A stretch of 64,000 bases of DNA from Trochalopteron elliotii (GCA_024734555.1 JANPWX010000082.1:417757-481756); one strand, 5' to 3'; counted from the stretch's first letter, positions 1 to 12,140 are shown. Made by a program: numbers and translations. Notes: generated from the letters alone by a model not told the origin.

Positions 1-1057
1 CTTGGAATAACCCATTTAATTTCTGTAAATTGTGTTGTATGGCTGTGCAGGTTGGGTAGCACTAAGGATTTGTCTAATATTTGCCTTGGTTGTCAGAGTG
101 ATCACCTTTTGTGGCTCAGGCTTTGTTAGGGTCTGGTATGGCAAGAGATGTAGCAATGCCACTGCAGGGCCTGGTGCCTTCCATGCCAGGCCTGAGGAGT
201 CCTACCTCCTAGAAATAGTCATGGGAATGGCACTGTTGTGTTATTCACTTGTTTTGTTTGAACGATGGACTGTGTCTGTTCACAATTTTTCTGGCAAAAT
301 GAGTAAATTCACTGAAATAGAATGGTTGCCAAGAAAGATTCAGCTAGCTGAGGCTCCTGCTATATGGATTTGGGGTTAAGAAAAAAAAGTCCTTTGACAT
401 TCCAATTATTATACTTTCTCTTTTTTTCCATTCCACTGCTGAAATGCTGCTTTCACTTGGATGAAGGAGGTGAAAATCTAATGGAAACATTCCAAAAGGA
501 TGGAAAGCAAAACTGCTCTCCCCAGCCAATCTGTTCTGCTGTATACATTCAGTCTGTGGACACTCTTCTCTTCAAATTTTCAACTCCTTTTGTGGTAAGG
601 AAAAATGTTTGTGCTCTTAAATGCTGACAGGTTAGGAAAACTGTTTCCCTTGCTGCTCCCCCTATGACTATGCAGCCCTTGTTGGATGGTGGATGATGCT
701 GGGATGGCTGCCAGAACTGAGGCAATTCAGAGGGGATCTGCTGCAGTGACCTGGTAAAGGAGCTACTCTGAGATGCCTTTGTTTGGCTCTCATCAATGTG
801 CCATTGTTCGCCAAGATAATTGCCCAGTTAATAGTAACTGGTGGGATAATTATAAAGTTCATGTCCAGTGTAAACAGGAAACAATGTACTTTATTTATCT
901 TTCCTAGTCATGAAGTTCCCTTCTGTCAGCCTTCTAGGATTGGCCAGTAATTATTTGCTGGCAGAGAATATGGGGTGACAAATTAACATAAAGGTCATGG
1001 CATCAAAACCTAATCTCCCTTGTTACTCAGGTGAAATCTCTGGGGTTAGGGCCTAAC
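1..1057. other. AT-rich non-coding DNA, nothing recognised
   Basis: No open frame here has protein-like character, and no repeat family was recognised. Short frames of up to 115 codons exist, but their composition looks random and none carries a recognisable motif or splice context. It probably represents ordinary intergenic or intronic sequence. Confidence 0.5.
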
Positions 1058-1459
1058 TGAAAGGCTGAAAGAATTGGGTTTTTTCAGCCTGTATAAGAGA
1101 AGGCTTTGGGGTGACCTAATTGCAGCCTCCCAGTACCTGAAGAGAGCCTACAAGAAAGGTGGGATGTTTTACAAGAGCATGTAGTGACAGAACAAAGGTG
1201 AATAGATTTCAGCTGAAAGACAGTAGGTTTAGATTAGATATATGGAAGAAATTCTTCGCTCAGAGGGTGGTGAGACACTGGACCAGGCTGCCCAGAGAAT
1301 TTGAGGCTGTCCCATCAATGGAAGTGTTCAAGGTCAGGGTTGGATGCAGCTCTGAGAAACATGGTCTAGTGAAATGTATCCCTATGTACGGCAGGGAGGT
1401 TGGAACTAGATGATCTTAATGGTTCCCTTCCAACTCAGGCTATTCTATGATTTTATGAT
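1058..1459 (+). mobile_element. CR1 LINE, 5'-truncated 3' end
   Basis: The stretch reads like the end of a CR1 non-LTR retrotransposon. It has the degraded C-terminal reverse-transcriptase region (text such as GAAGAAATTCTTCGCTCAGA and CTGCCCAGAG). It ends in the typical CR1 tail with GATGATCTTAATGGTTCCC, CCTTCCAAC and TTCTATGATT. CR1 copies in birds are usually 5'-truncated and lack target duplications, as here. There is no coding capacity. Confidence 0.85.
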
Positions 1460-2906
1460 TACTCCAAAGTAGATCATGTCCTATATCTACAGCTGCTCAG
1501 ATGGTTTTTCTAACTTGGAAACAAATAGTTCCAAAAGTTCATACTTTAAAAAGGCTTTTCTCAGTTCTTATGGTAGTTCTGCAACTGTGAAAAGGTAAAG
1601 TGTAATTTTTTTGCACTCAGTAGTAATACAGCTCGCTATTAAAAAATCTTACTGCTACTATAGCAAATTCTTGATTATTTGGTTTAATAACAATTTTAAA
1701 CCACTTAATTGATTACTATTATGAGAAACAGTTGTAGTTGAAAAATGTTTCATACTTAGTGAAAAATCATGGGTTTATTTTCTCCTATTTTAACTCTTGA
1801 AGTTTAGGAACAGTTTTCCTTGCATTCTAATGTTGGGTATCAGTATCTTATAGCATGAGTGAGGCTGTTTCCTTCAGTGTCACTGTTTGCCCTGGTGAAC
1901 ATATCAACCTGTGACTCATAATAATAACTGACTCAACAGTTACTGTGTGCAAACTGGTTAAATAATGGTGAAAATTTGGACTGGCAAGTCAAAAAAGTCT
2001 CACTTTTTATTTCCAAGTCATGAGTAGCACAGAACTGTGTGAATACATACTGTACAGTCCGATATTGCCCTAATGCAATGAGCTAAAAGGATGCAGTGAA
2101 CACTGCCTGGGTACTTTCCTGCTGCCCGTTGCTTTGCTCCATAATGTCTCTTATATTTCCAAGGCTTGCTAACCTCCAGGTATCCATGCTGGAAGTACAA
2201 GTGCATCAGGTTCTGAATAACATCATCTCACCCCTGGGCTCTCTAGCCTTGAGCAGCAGACCCTTGAATATTCTGATTTATGTTCTTGTAATGTGCTCAA
2301 GTTCATTGATGCTCTCTTCATCCAGTTCTCCTACTACAGCTTTTGTGGTAGGTGGAGTTGAGTCAGTGGTAATAGTGGCAGGAACATTCCCTGTGTAGGC
2401 CAAGGGGACTATTTAATATGCCTGCATTTCCTACTTAGGTTAATGGAAACGGAATATCAAAATTAGCTCCAAAAAAAACCCCATTTTAAAGGCTTATGTA
2501 AAACTTCCTAAATGATGTGGTGTGTTGGGAAAAACTTGAGAATAAGATAGAGATGTATCTTTTTGTTCTCAAACATCCTTTCCTTTGTTTTGCAGGTAAC
2601 ATCTTGCAGGTCCACAGAATACTACACTATTTTAACATTTATTAGTTTTGATTATTACTGACTATATTATCCCCTGTTCTATCTGAATTTCTAGCTGGAA
2701 ACTCTGTATGATGTTTCATACAGTGCAGGGTTTTTGCTCCTGTAATATCTTTCTGCCACATTTTAATAATTAAATGTTTTATTTCTCAACTCATCATAAA
2801 AATTCCAAAAGTTTCTTGAGGCAAATGAGTAAATCCCAAGGAGAATGAGTAAATCCACATTCGTCTCATCCATCTTTTTGAGGTTTTTCAGAAGCTGTAC
2901 TACTGT
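1460..2906. other. AT-rich non-coding DNA, nothing recognised
   Basis: No repeat family, RNA gene or convincing exon was seen in this 1.4 kb gap between the CR1 tail and the nested LTR pair. Frames of up to 100 codons are present on both strands but look random. Confidence 0.4.
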
Positions 2907-4740
2907 GCAGGTGCCCTGGTTTGACACTGACCAAATGCCAGGCACCCACAAAAGGTGCTTTCTCACCCTCCCCTGCCACAGCTGGGCAGAGGAGAGAAAG
3001 AAAAATTAGCCAAGGGTTCATGAGTTCAGATGAGGACCAGGAGAAAACACTCCAAGGGCAAAACAGGCTCATCTTAGAGGTACAAAGTGAATTTTTTTAC
3101 TTAAAAAATCAGAGCAAGATTATGAGAAGAAAAACAAAGCCCTTAAAACGCCTTTTCTTCCCCCAGCCCCTCCCTCCTTCCCACAGACAGCACAGAGAGA
3201 CAGGGGGTGGGGGTTTGGTCAGTTTGTCACCCGAGCTCTTCTTCCACTGCTCAGGGAGAGGAATTCTTCCCCTGCTGCACCATGGGGTCCCTCCCATGGG
3301 AGACAGTTCTTCCTGAACTTCTCCAGTGTGGCTCCAATCTCATGAGCAGCAGTCCTGTCAAAAGTTGTGCAATGTGAGTCCCTCTCACGGGTGCACAGTC
3401 CTCCCAAAACTGCTGTGGTGTGGGTCACTCTTCCACGGGGTGCAGCCCTCCAAGGACAGGCTGCTCCAGCCTGGAAGCAGGGCTCTCTCTCCATCCAGTC
3501 TCCCACTGTACTACAGCCTCCTCTAGGTCTGCACCTGCTCTGGCATGGGCACCTTCCCCACAGGCTGCAGGTGGATCTCTGCATCCCCTGTGGATCCCCA
3601 TGGGCCACAAAAGGACACCCTGTTTCACCATGGTCATCACTGCAGCCTGAAGAGGAATCTCGGCTCTGGCACCTCCTCCCGCTCCTTCTCCACTGACCCT
3701 GGGGTCTCCATGTTTTTTCCCTGTCTTGGGTTATGTAACCAAAAAATGTTTATTCTATTCCATCTGTTGAAACCGGCTGGGGAGGTGTTTTCTTTATCTC
3801 TTGTAACTCCAGGGGGCAGGTGTGGGTGCCTTCTGGTAATGGGCCACCTGTTAAAACCAGGTGGAACATTGTTCCTTATCTCTTCCAAGACACATCCACC
3901 CTCCAGGGGGATATCTTCTGTTAATGGGCACATGACATGACACATTACATCATCCCATTGCGAGATGCTCCACCCAGTGAGGGGAGCCAAACCATTCCTA
4001 CTGAGATAAAAACTGAAATAGAAGGAACACCAGGCATCCGGTTTTCTACTGGATTCCTGAAGGAAGACTGGCCCTATCTTGACATCACTGGACCCTTTTC
4101 TACAGGATCATCTCTACTCCAACAGAACTACATCTGCCACTCCAGGAGGGCTTACTTTTGGACTGCTTCCAACACCTTGGCCAACAGGGTGTCAGGTTGT
4201 ATTTCTGACTCCATCAGGGTTTCTAGGATTTTTTGTTTATTTGTTTGTTTTGTTTGCTTGTTTTTTGTACTATTACATTTTTATTCTTAATATTTCTAGT
4301 AAAGAACTGTTATTCCTATTCCCAAATCTTTGCCTGAAAAGCCTTTAATTGCACAATTATAATAATTGGGAAGGGGGTGGGGTGGGGATTTGCATTCTCA
4401 ATTCCAAGGGAAACTCCAGCTTTCCCTGGCAGATACCTGTCTTCCTAAACCAAGACATTCCCTCACATGTTCTCACCTCCTCCTCTTCTCTGGCTAAATT
4501 TAAAACTGTGTATGCCGCACTTTGTCTTGATTTCTTCTTAAATATATTATCGCAGAGGTGTTACCATCATCCCTACTTGGCCCAGCATTGGCCAGCAGCC
4601 TGTCCATCTTCTGAACCATCAGGGATTGGCTCTGCTGGACATGGCGGCAGCTTCCAGCAGCTTCTCACAGAAGCCACCTCTGTAACCCCCCTTCCCCCCT
4701 TCACTACCAAAAACCAGGCCGTGCAAAACCAACAGAGCAG
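2907..4740 (+). mobile_element. Outer solo LTR (ERVL-like), split by a nested LTR
   Basis: A long LTR begins TGCCCTGGTTTGACACTG at 2912 and ends near 4733-4735 after CCAAAAACCAGGCCGTGC. The 5-bp sequence GCAGG lies at 2907-2911 and again at 4736-4740, consistent with a target-site duplication of ERVL type. The LTR is interrupted by a second LTR at 3722-4457. Text on either side of that insertion reads on continuously (…CTCCATG then CACATGTTCTCACC…). Removing the insert and one duplicate leaves about 1.08 kb. No internal retroviral genes are attached, so it is a solo LTR. The exact 3' edge is uncertain by two bases. Confidence 0.7.
3717..4462 (-). mobile_element. Inner solo LTR, nested in outer LTR
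   Basis: This LTR (3722-4457, 736 bp) has inverted ends TGTCTTGG/CCAAGACA and is flanked by a perfect 5-bp duplication TTCCC (3717-3721 and 4458-4462). On the minus strand it opens TGTCTTGGTTTAGGAAGACA followed by an AATTATTATAATT block. That matches the other copies of the same family at 19948, 21976, 33330 and 53506, which fixes the orientation. It inserted after the outer LTR. Confidence 0.85.
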
Positions 4741-5286
4741 GCCAATAAATCAGATCAACACCTTTTGTCACTTAACTTATTCCCAACCACTGTTGAGAAA
4801 ACAAGAGTGTGGACTGCTGCCTTCTAGGTAACTTGCTGGAATAAGATGTTTTTTGGAAGAAATTAAGGGCAGCACAACTCCTGTGAAACACTGCCTGTCA
4901 GACAGGTTTCTAATGGGCTCTGGCCTTGTTCTCTTTACCTGGCCAGCTTCACCATCACCTTCCTCAGGCTGTAGAACCTGCATTTCCACGGATGTCCAGG
5001 AGACAAGAGCTGGGCTGACATGACATGGGCTGCACCAAGGGTCCCAATTGAAGCAGTGAGGGAGCAGTTGGGTCCAGAAATGTCTAAGGGCCAGTAAGCA
5101 GCTCTGAAAGGTCATTTCGTTAAAAGAATCTGGGTTCTGAGGCCAGCACCATCAAAGCTGCATGTTTGTTAAAAATTTTGTTTCAGAAAACAAATAGTAT
5201 TTCACCACATGTACATAATTTATCAGATTTCTGGAATGTTAAAAAAAAAGTGTCAATTGAAAGGTTTGAATTTCAGAGATGTGTAG
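4741..5286. other. Spacer, nothing recognised
   Basis: About 0.55 kb between the nested LTR pair and provirus ERV-A. No gene or repeat was recognised. The frames present (up to 112 codons, minus strand) have no recognisable domain. Confidence 0.35.
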
Positions 5287-5906
5287 TGTGGCGGTGTCCA
5301 CTTTTCCAAGCATGGCTAGCCCCAGCACCGCTGCAAGCCAGTGGGACTTGGCAGCCGAGGAGTGCTAGCATGGCTAAGATGGGGAGGTGAAAGGAGGGAC
5401 TCTCCAGAGGTTAAACCAAACCAGAGTTTATTGGGTTCAGGATGGAGCCCTCACCTCATGGCCAGTGCCTTGGGCAAGACAGCTCAGCCCTCAAGGTGGG
5501 CCCTTATAAAGGGAGGTGGGGCTTAGGGGAGGGTTCAACAGGGGACCAATAAGGTGTAGCAGGGGAGTGGCTGATAATGTAACAGACGTATACAATAACA
5601 AATCATGGGGAAGTGGGAGGGGGAAGCCTGGATCCTGCCCAATCACTTGATGCCTCTCTTAGAATCTTCCAGACTCAAGGAGAGGCTCCGGAGTGACGGA
5701 CAGGACCAGGGGGTTACATAACTTAAGACTGATGGCTAACTGTCATTAGGGGAGAACTTGGGGAATAACCAATCAGGGGATTGTAACTGGGGAAGGATAG
5801 GGAGAAGTCAAACACAAGTAACAAAAAGTGATACAGAGAACAAACCAACTTACAATTAACTTCAACTTATAGTTCAACAGTAAACTGAGAAAAATGCACC
5901 CCCACA
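5287..5906 (-). repeat. ERV-A 3' LTR (620 bp, complete)
   Basis: On the minus strand it runs TGTGGGGGTGCATTTTTC…ACACCGCCACA, with the TG…CA ends of a retroviral LTR, directly after the polypurine tract. A TATA-like CCCTTTATAAGGG lies at 5502-5513. A polyadenylation signal AATAAA lies at 5427-5432 (written TTTATT on the plus strand). The first 393 bp on the plus-strand map align with 15103-15495. Confidence 0.92.
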
Positions 5907-5920
5907 TCTCCCCCTTTTTT
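5907..5920 (-). promoter_or_regulatory. ERV-A polypurine tract
   Basis: The minus strand reads AAAAAAGGGGGAGA immediately upstream of the 3' LTR. This is the expected plus-strand DNA primer site and matches the tract in ERV-B at 43634-43645. Confidence 0.85.
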
Positions 5921-5925
5921 ATTTA

Positions 5926-7412
5926 TTAAAAAGAACGGAATTGTGGTTGAGGAGCAAGATATTTTGATTCGGGGTACAAGTCCCTGAACCATTGTTCATT
6001 GGTTGGCCAGTCCTCGAAAGGCACTGTCCATTGTCCATCTTGCTCAGGCAAGAAGTCCTCATCTTCCTCCTGCACCTCAATGTCCTCCATCTCAATCTCC
6101 TCCAGTGTGGAGGGCTCCATGTGGTTGATGCTTGGGGAGGTGGTGGCATTAGAAATCAGTTTATATATCAGTCTTTTGATCAGTCCAAAAGCAATCAAAA
6201 TAATTATAAGAATAAACAAAATCAAGAGTCCAGTTTTTATAACTGACCCAGTCTAGCCCGAGAGGCCCCAGTTCCCGAAAAGCTGGTCAAACCAGTCTCC
6301 AGTCTCCCTCTTTATGTTGCTGACCATGTCTCGAATTGTATTGATGGACTTGCGGGTGTCCTCAACCTTCAATAATAAATTGAAGCAGCAGAGACCCTCG
6401 AATTCTTCACAAGAGTGTTGGTGTAGCAACAGGAGGTAGTCAATGGCCCCCCTATCTTGAAGGGTCGCCTGCCTTGTAAGTTCCTCATCTGACAGGAGGT
6501 CCGACAAGGTGTTGGAAGTTAAATTGGCTTGTTTAGCCACCCAGCATTCCAATCGGCCTAATTCACCCATTGCTTTTGTCACCAAAACCCAGGGCAGGAA
6601 AACCATCACAGCCGTAGCTTTGGCCCTGGACCAGTGGGTGATTTCTGAATTGCAGTCCAGGTCGAGACTTGCCAGGTCTCTCTTTTGGACTCCTGCAGGC
6701 TTGGAAGAATTTTTGAATACCCAATCCATAATTTGTGTTTTGTTGGGTGTAAACAGCCTCAACTTGCCGATTGTGCATGGACCTCTGGTGAGATGAGTGG
6801 GGATGCCTGGGAACGCCCGGTCACTGCAAATTAAAAACACACCCTTGGGAAGGGGGTTTATAATTTAAGGTGGATGCCATCTTCATGCGGGCGATCCTGT
6901 CGCACCACGTTCTGGCGGTATAAACATCTTTGATTTTTATCAAAGGAGTTCCAGCTGCTGTGGCTCTTTGGGCGCCTGGCGTAGACCGAACACCCAGTCA
7001 TGCCAAAGGATCGGGGGTTAGTTACAGGGAGGGAAATTTTCCGCTCCAGCCCCGTCTCGATGAACGCCCAGGGAGAGCGGGACACTGAGGGGCAGACTAC
7101 AGAAGGGAGAAAGGCTTTGGGAGCACAGAAGGAACGGATGACGTGACCAGGGGCCTTACTGTTGTAATGAGTTTTCAATTGGAGGAGAGCAGGGGGAAAC
7201 TCTTCCTCCTTGAAAGGGATCCCCACAAGGCAAGACAAAATTGGGTCTTGGGCAGAGGCTGAGGACAGGCAGATGTGGTCCTGCTCCACGGCCTTTGCGA
7301 GGGTCTTCCCTACATTTGCCTTTGGCTGAGGGACGATCCAAGGGCTGGTCAACTGCAGGAGACCGGCAATCAGCGTGACTCGGATGGCTTGCGCTGCGGT
7401 GTGGGCTGTCAT
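5926..7412 (-). pseudogene. env: ERV-A env pseudogene (alpharetrovirus-like)
   Basis: The frame opens at 7412 with a hydrophobic signal-like start (VTLIAGLLQL) and a surface-unit section containing DHICLSS and SCLVGIP. After a frame change between about 6858 and 6840, the transmembrane half reads on from 6840. It has a basic QKRD cleavage-like site, a hydrophobic segment between two cysteines (internal fusion-loop arrangement), LQDRGAIDYLLLLHQH, and a CX6CC motif (CEEFEGLCC). A TAG stop at 6253-6255 precedes the membrane anchor (5926-6225, ILFILIIILIAFGLI) and cytoplasmic tail. The homologous codon in ERV-B is Trp. The layout resembles alpharetroviral TM rather than betaretroviral TM. It cannot make a full Env. 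Confidence 0.88.
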
Positions 7413-7463
7413 CTCAGGTCTGGGTCTGGGTGTGCCACCTAAAAGACTTAAATCAAAACAAAG

Positions 7464-10341
7464 TTATAAGAAAAGCCACTCAGGTGGGGGGAAAGGGAAA
7501 GAGGACTCCTCCTCCTCCTGGAAGAGCCACTCAGGGAGAGTCAGCGGGGGAGGGAACTCTTCCTCAGGGTTTGCCTCTGTCTCCTTCTTTTTCCTCCTCC
7601 AGGAGGCCACCGAAACCTGAGGCACCTGCTGCCCTGAGGCCTTGGGGATGTAGGGTCTCACCCACTTGGAGGGGAGCCACCGCAAATTGGTGGGAGTGGA
7701 GATGCAGGCGTACCTGCGCCCCCAGGTGACTATATTGTGAGGTCCCTCCGTCCTCAAGGTCTCTGGGTCTTTGATGAGGACCTTCGGCTTCTCTCGGAGA
7801 GCTAGCTAACCGCTTCCTCCAAAATGCCTGGTGACCGGCAGGTTTAGGGACTCAAAAGAACAATTAAAAAAATTTAATGTGAACAAGGCTCTGGCCAACC
7901 TTACTGAGGGAGGTTCGTTCTTAAGAACCTGCTGCTGTTGGTGGAGGACTCTTTCTAGGTTTTGATGAGTCCTTTCCACGATCGCCTGGCCCGTCGGGGA
8001 GTGGGGGATGCCTGTTTTATGTTCCACTCCCCATTGCTGCAGGAAGCTGCAGAATTCCCTAGACTTGTGTGCAGGGCCGTTGTCAGTTTTCAGAGACTTT
8101 GGAATGCCCAGGAAGGAGAAAGCCTGGATCAGGTGTTTTATGGCATCACCAGACTTCTCCCCTGTGTGGGCAGAGGTGTAGACAGCACCTGAGAAGGTGT
8201 CCACTGAGATGTGCACGTACTTTAGCCTCCCAAACTGGGAGAAGTGTGTGATGTCTGTCTGCCACACCTCACAGCTGTTAAGGCCACACCCATGGTGGGG
8301 AGGGCATGCTTTTGGCAGCTGGGACAGGCGGCCACGATCACCTTGGCCTGGTCTCGGGTGAGGTGAAAACGCCAAACCAGACCCGTCACGTTTTGATAGA
8401 AAAGCTGGTGACTGATCTTTGCTTGCTCGAAAATATTTGGCAAAGGGGCCATCTCAGCAGGGGCAGCAAGAGCATCAGCCCTCCTGTTTCCCTCTGCGAT
8501 GAACCCCAGCAGGTCCATGTGCGACCTTGTGTGCATCACGTAGAATAGTTGCTCCCGGTGGGAAATCAGCTTGACTAATTTCGAGAGCAACTCAAACAAG
8601 GCAGTGTTGGAGACTTCTTGCAATATGGATCTTTCTGCTCTGGACACTACTCCGGCGACATATGCCGAATCAATCACTAAATTGAAAGGTTCAGAGAACC
8701 TCTCGAAGGCCCTGACGACTGCAGCCAACTCACCAACTTGAGGTGAACCTTCTACCTCAGCAACGTCTGATTCCCACCACTGAGTTTGAAGGTCTCTTCA
8801 AGCCATTACTGACTTGTGGGACTTTCTGGACGCGTCAGTAAAAATTGTCAAGGCATCGAGGGGCTCTTTGCTCTGAACACTCCTTAACTCCAATTGGAAT
8901 TGGGCATCCGGATTGAAAATTTTGTGGGCAGGCCGATGAATGGAAATTTGGCCAGAGTAATTATTCGGAGCGAACTGCAAGGCTTCATTTTCCTGAAGCA
9001 AGTGCTCCAACATTGCTTTAGTAATTTTGCCCGAATTTAGCCTAATGGGTACATGAATGCATTCAAAGTCGCAACCGGCCAGTTCCCTAATGCAGGTTCT
9101 GGCGTTCTGGATAAGATCAGCCATCAGTTCTTATGGCCACATCATTCTTTTGGACCTTTGGTGGCTGAGAAACACTCACTCTATGATAGAGAGAGGATCT
9201 TCTCTGCCTCGGTCCTTCTTGGGAATGGTGGCGACTCCCTTGTCCCACTGAAAAATCATCCTGTGGAGGTGTGGCAATTTCCCTAGGATGATAAACTGGA
9301 AAGGCAGGTCAACCTTGCACCTGTTTGCCTGCCTTGTGGACATCGTTGTTTGGACCTTCTTGAGGGTCCTCTTTGCCTCCGGGGTGAGTGACCTAGGGGA
9401 ACTCAGCCCCTCTCCCCCTTTCAATAAATTGAAAAGAGGGGCTAGGTCTTCGGTGGACAGACCCAGCCAAGGCCTCACCCAATTCAATGCCCCACACAGT
9501 TGGTGGACATCCGCAAGAGTCTCGATTTTGGTGTTAATTGCCAATTTTTGTGGAACAATGGTCTGCTCATTGATTTCCAGCCCTAGGTACTTCCAAGGCG
9601 ACATCTTTTGAATCTTGGATTCTTGCAGCTCAAACTCTGCAGCAACCAGTGCAGTCACTGTAAGGTCAAGCGTGTGGGCCAGCAGGTTGTCATTCGGGGC
9701 ACACACGAGTACATCATCCATGTAATGGTGGATGATGGCCTGGTATGCGGCTGCACGAACTGGAGACAGCAGGGAAGAGATGTACCACTAGCAGATGACA
9801 GGGCTGTTATTCATGCCTTGCGGCAAGACCCTCCAGTGGTATCTCGTCCAAGGGGCTTCTCAGTTGATGGTGGGAACCGAGAAAGCAAAGCGCGGGGCAT
9901 CATCTGGGTGCAAGGAAATTTGATAGAAACAATCTTTAATATCTATCAGTGCCAGATTCCAATTTTGCGGGAGCATGGTTGGGGAAGGCATCCCTGGTTG
10001 AAGAGACCCCATTTCTTCAATTACTTCATTAATTTTGCAGAGGTTGTGGAGAAGCCACCACCTGGTTTTATCAGCTTTCTGAATGACAAACACCGGGGAG
10101 TTCCACGGCGAGGTGGTCTTCTCGATGTTGCCCTCTTCTAGCTGCTCCTCCACAAGCTCGCTGAGTGCCTTCAATTTTTGTTTAGAAAGCGGCCACTGTT
10201 CCACCCATACTGGTTCATTTGTTTTTCAATTCAGCTTTTGGATGGGGTGTTCCTCAGCTGCTGCTGCCCGAAAATTTTTGGGAGGGTCAGGTATGCCAAT
10301 TGTGACCCCCACACTGGGCCATCAGGTCTCTTCCCCACAGG
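7464..10341 (-). pseudogene. pol: ERV-A pol pseudogene (RT, RNase H, integrase)
   Basis: Reverse transcriptase is recognisable from EQWPLSKQKLKAL and SPWNSPVFVIQK (near 10200-10090) through the intact YMDD box at about 9715-9726 and the thumb/connection. RNase H follows, with FTDASRKSH near 8840 and an intact IDSAYVAG aspartate near 8660. Integrase has CPSCQ (zinc-binding end), WQTDITHF, LKTDNGPAH and an IVERTHQN glutamate between 8320 and 7960, so all three catalytic acids are visible. The C-terminal WLFQ…EWLF acidic tail ends at 7464. Stops break the frame at 10226-10228, about 9857, 9176-9178, 8798-8800 and 7806-7808. A frame change lies near 8300. Several stops replace a Trp codon present in ERV-B. 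Confidence 0.92.
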
Positions 10342-11804
10342 GGTTCCCCATAATCCAAAATGAAAAGACGCAGAGAAGCCAATTGTCCTTTCGGCCCCTC
10401 AATTTGTACCACGCTCTTTGATTGTTTGGCCAGTTGAAGACCCCCTACACCTCTGACATGTCCACCAACGTGTTGCAGTTCCCAATGTGATGGCCACATA
10501 CTCTCAGGTATGATCGTCACATCCGCTCCAGTGTCTAGGAGACCTTTGATGATTTTGGTCTCCCCACCCACCATGATTTTACAAATTTCCTTCGGCTTAT
10601 TTTTTCCAATGGCCCTGACTGCACTTACTTCAGGAACTTCTTCTTCTTCACTCTCTGAGTCAGGGTCAGGTGGCGGTGTAGCAGGAATTACCTGGGCAAT
10701 GATTTGGTGTGGGAGTGCATTTTTCAATTTTAAGTTTAATTCATAAGTTAATGTTCTTTTGTAAAATGGTTTGTTCTCTATACCCCTTTTGTTACCCACT
10801 TTTGGTTTACCCCTGTTTTTTCCCCAATGACAATTCTGTGATTGGTTCTGTATTCTTCCTAAGTTTTCCCCCCCCCAGAGACAGTTATCTGTCCATCACC
10901 TCATAGATAGCCTCCTGTTGCTGTCTATCATTTTTGGGGTCGCTCCCCACTTTTGGAAGATTCTGAGAGAGGCATCGAGTGATTGGACAGAATCCTGATT
11001 GTCACCTTCTAATGTTCATTGTATGGTTGTTTTATATGTTTGTTTATGATATGAGCCACCTCCCTGTAAAACCTTATTGATCCCCTTTCTTACACCCCCA
11101 GTTATAAGGTCTCATCCGAGAGTCAGTCGAGGTCTTCGGGCATGCTGACACTCGAGGTGAGGACTCCATACCGGAGTTCCAATAAACTCGTTGTGACCCA
11201 GCCGTACCGGAGTCCCCCCTTTTTGCAATCTTCCAGCCATCACCATGCATGCGCAGCTGAGTGGAAAAGATCCCACTGGGGTGTTACCTGTGCTGAAGCT
11301 AGCCGGCTTGAGAAACGGGCACAGTAACAATTTGGCCCTTTGGAAGGAATGTTGGTGGGTGCAGACAGTGCAGCCAAATTACAAAACGCTCTGAGTTGGA
11401 TGTCGGCAAGCCAGGAGCAATTTCAATGTCTGGTGGTGTAAATTTACAATCCCTAACGATGACATATTTCCCCTTGATATGGTGCAACGTAGCTTGTTCT
11501 CTTAACACGGTGACCGTGTGCCAGTCCCTGTTCCACAGGTGGAGCAGTTCAGCTAGGTGAAACTGAAACGATTCGTGCCAAGAGGTCGTCGTCAAAGTTG
11601 CTGACGGCAGTGGCAAGATTAGGTGCTCAGTCTGGTGTTGTAGTGTCAAGTCCAGTGGCGGATCCTGAGGAGGATCCTGGGTAACAGTCTATTTGGGAGA
11701 CAAGTCAAATTTGTTAAAAGCGTTTTTCCCTTTCCCCCTCTCCCCTTTTGTCGCTTGGGCCACCCAATTGGTGTCATCACACTGGGTGATCCTGCGCTTG
11801 CCCT
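10287..11804 (-). pseudogene. pro: ERV-A dUTPase-like domain plus protease, split by an LTR
   Basis: This register lies -1 relative to gag. The upstream half (about 11649-11336) reads through a beta-rich region ending TFLPKGQ. The downstream half (10700-10287) starts IIAQVIPAT and contains an acidic linker, then the aspartic protease with active-site LLDTGADVTIIP and a C-terminal GRDLM. The solo LTR at 10708-11329 separates the halves. Reading resumes in register once the LTR and one target duplicate are discounted. KGQ…IIAQVIP resembles the final dUTPase motif and the position matches the betaretroviral dUTPase-protease fusion. The other dUTPase motifs are not visible, so the domain is probably inactive. 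Confidence 0.78.
10702..11335 (+). mobile_element. Solo LTR (class II) nested in ERV-A pro
   Basis: The LTR spans 10708-11329 (622 bp), opening TGTGGGAGTGCATTTTTC and ending GGGCACAGTAACA. It is flanked by a perfect 6-bp duplication ATTTGG (10702-10707 and 11330-11335). A polyadenylation signal AATAAA lies near 11182. It is related to the ERV-A LTR (same start, shared TTCTGAGAGAGGCATCGAGT block, GCTGAAGCTAGCCG near the end) but points the opposite way. The 6-bp duplication fits class II integrase. Confidence 0.92.
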
Positions 11805-11807
11805 TTA

Positions 11808-11814
11808 GTTTTTC
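11808..11814 (-). promoter_or_regulatory. ERV-A gag-pro frameshift site GAAAAAC
   Basis: The minus strand reads CAG AAA AAC TAA at the gag terminus. The heptamer G-AAA-AAC fits the X-XXY-YYZ pattern only weakly, because the first base is not A. It sits directly before the gag stop, as the GGGAAAC of ERV-B does. Slippage by -1 would enter the protease register. Confidence 0.6.
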
Positions 11815-12140
11815 TGTTGAGATCCCTTATGGGGTCTCCCGCCCCCACTCCCTCTTCCACCACCCCCCTTCCTGCTCTTGAATTTGTTAAATTCTTCTTT
11901 GAGAGGGCACTGTTGGCACCAGTGCCCTTTCCTGCCGCACAGCAGACACGGCCTATCGGAGGGTCCCCGAAAGGACCTCCTCATCTGGCCAGGCGTGCGC
12001 GAGGCAGAAACATTGGTGCTGTTGGGTACCTCGGCAGCAGCAGTGGTCCAGTGATCTTGTTTTCTCCCTCGTTGCGGTGACCCTTGAGCCATGAGCGGAA
12101 CCCTACTCCCCACGACCTGGAGCATTTCTTGCAGGGTGGG

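Noticed and set aside
2921..3990. Several frames of 110-130 codons on both strands
   Set aside because: They lie within a repetitive LTR and have no retroviral or host motifs. The outer LTR is GC-rich, so chance open frames are expected.
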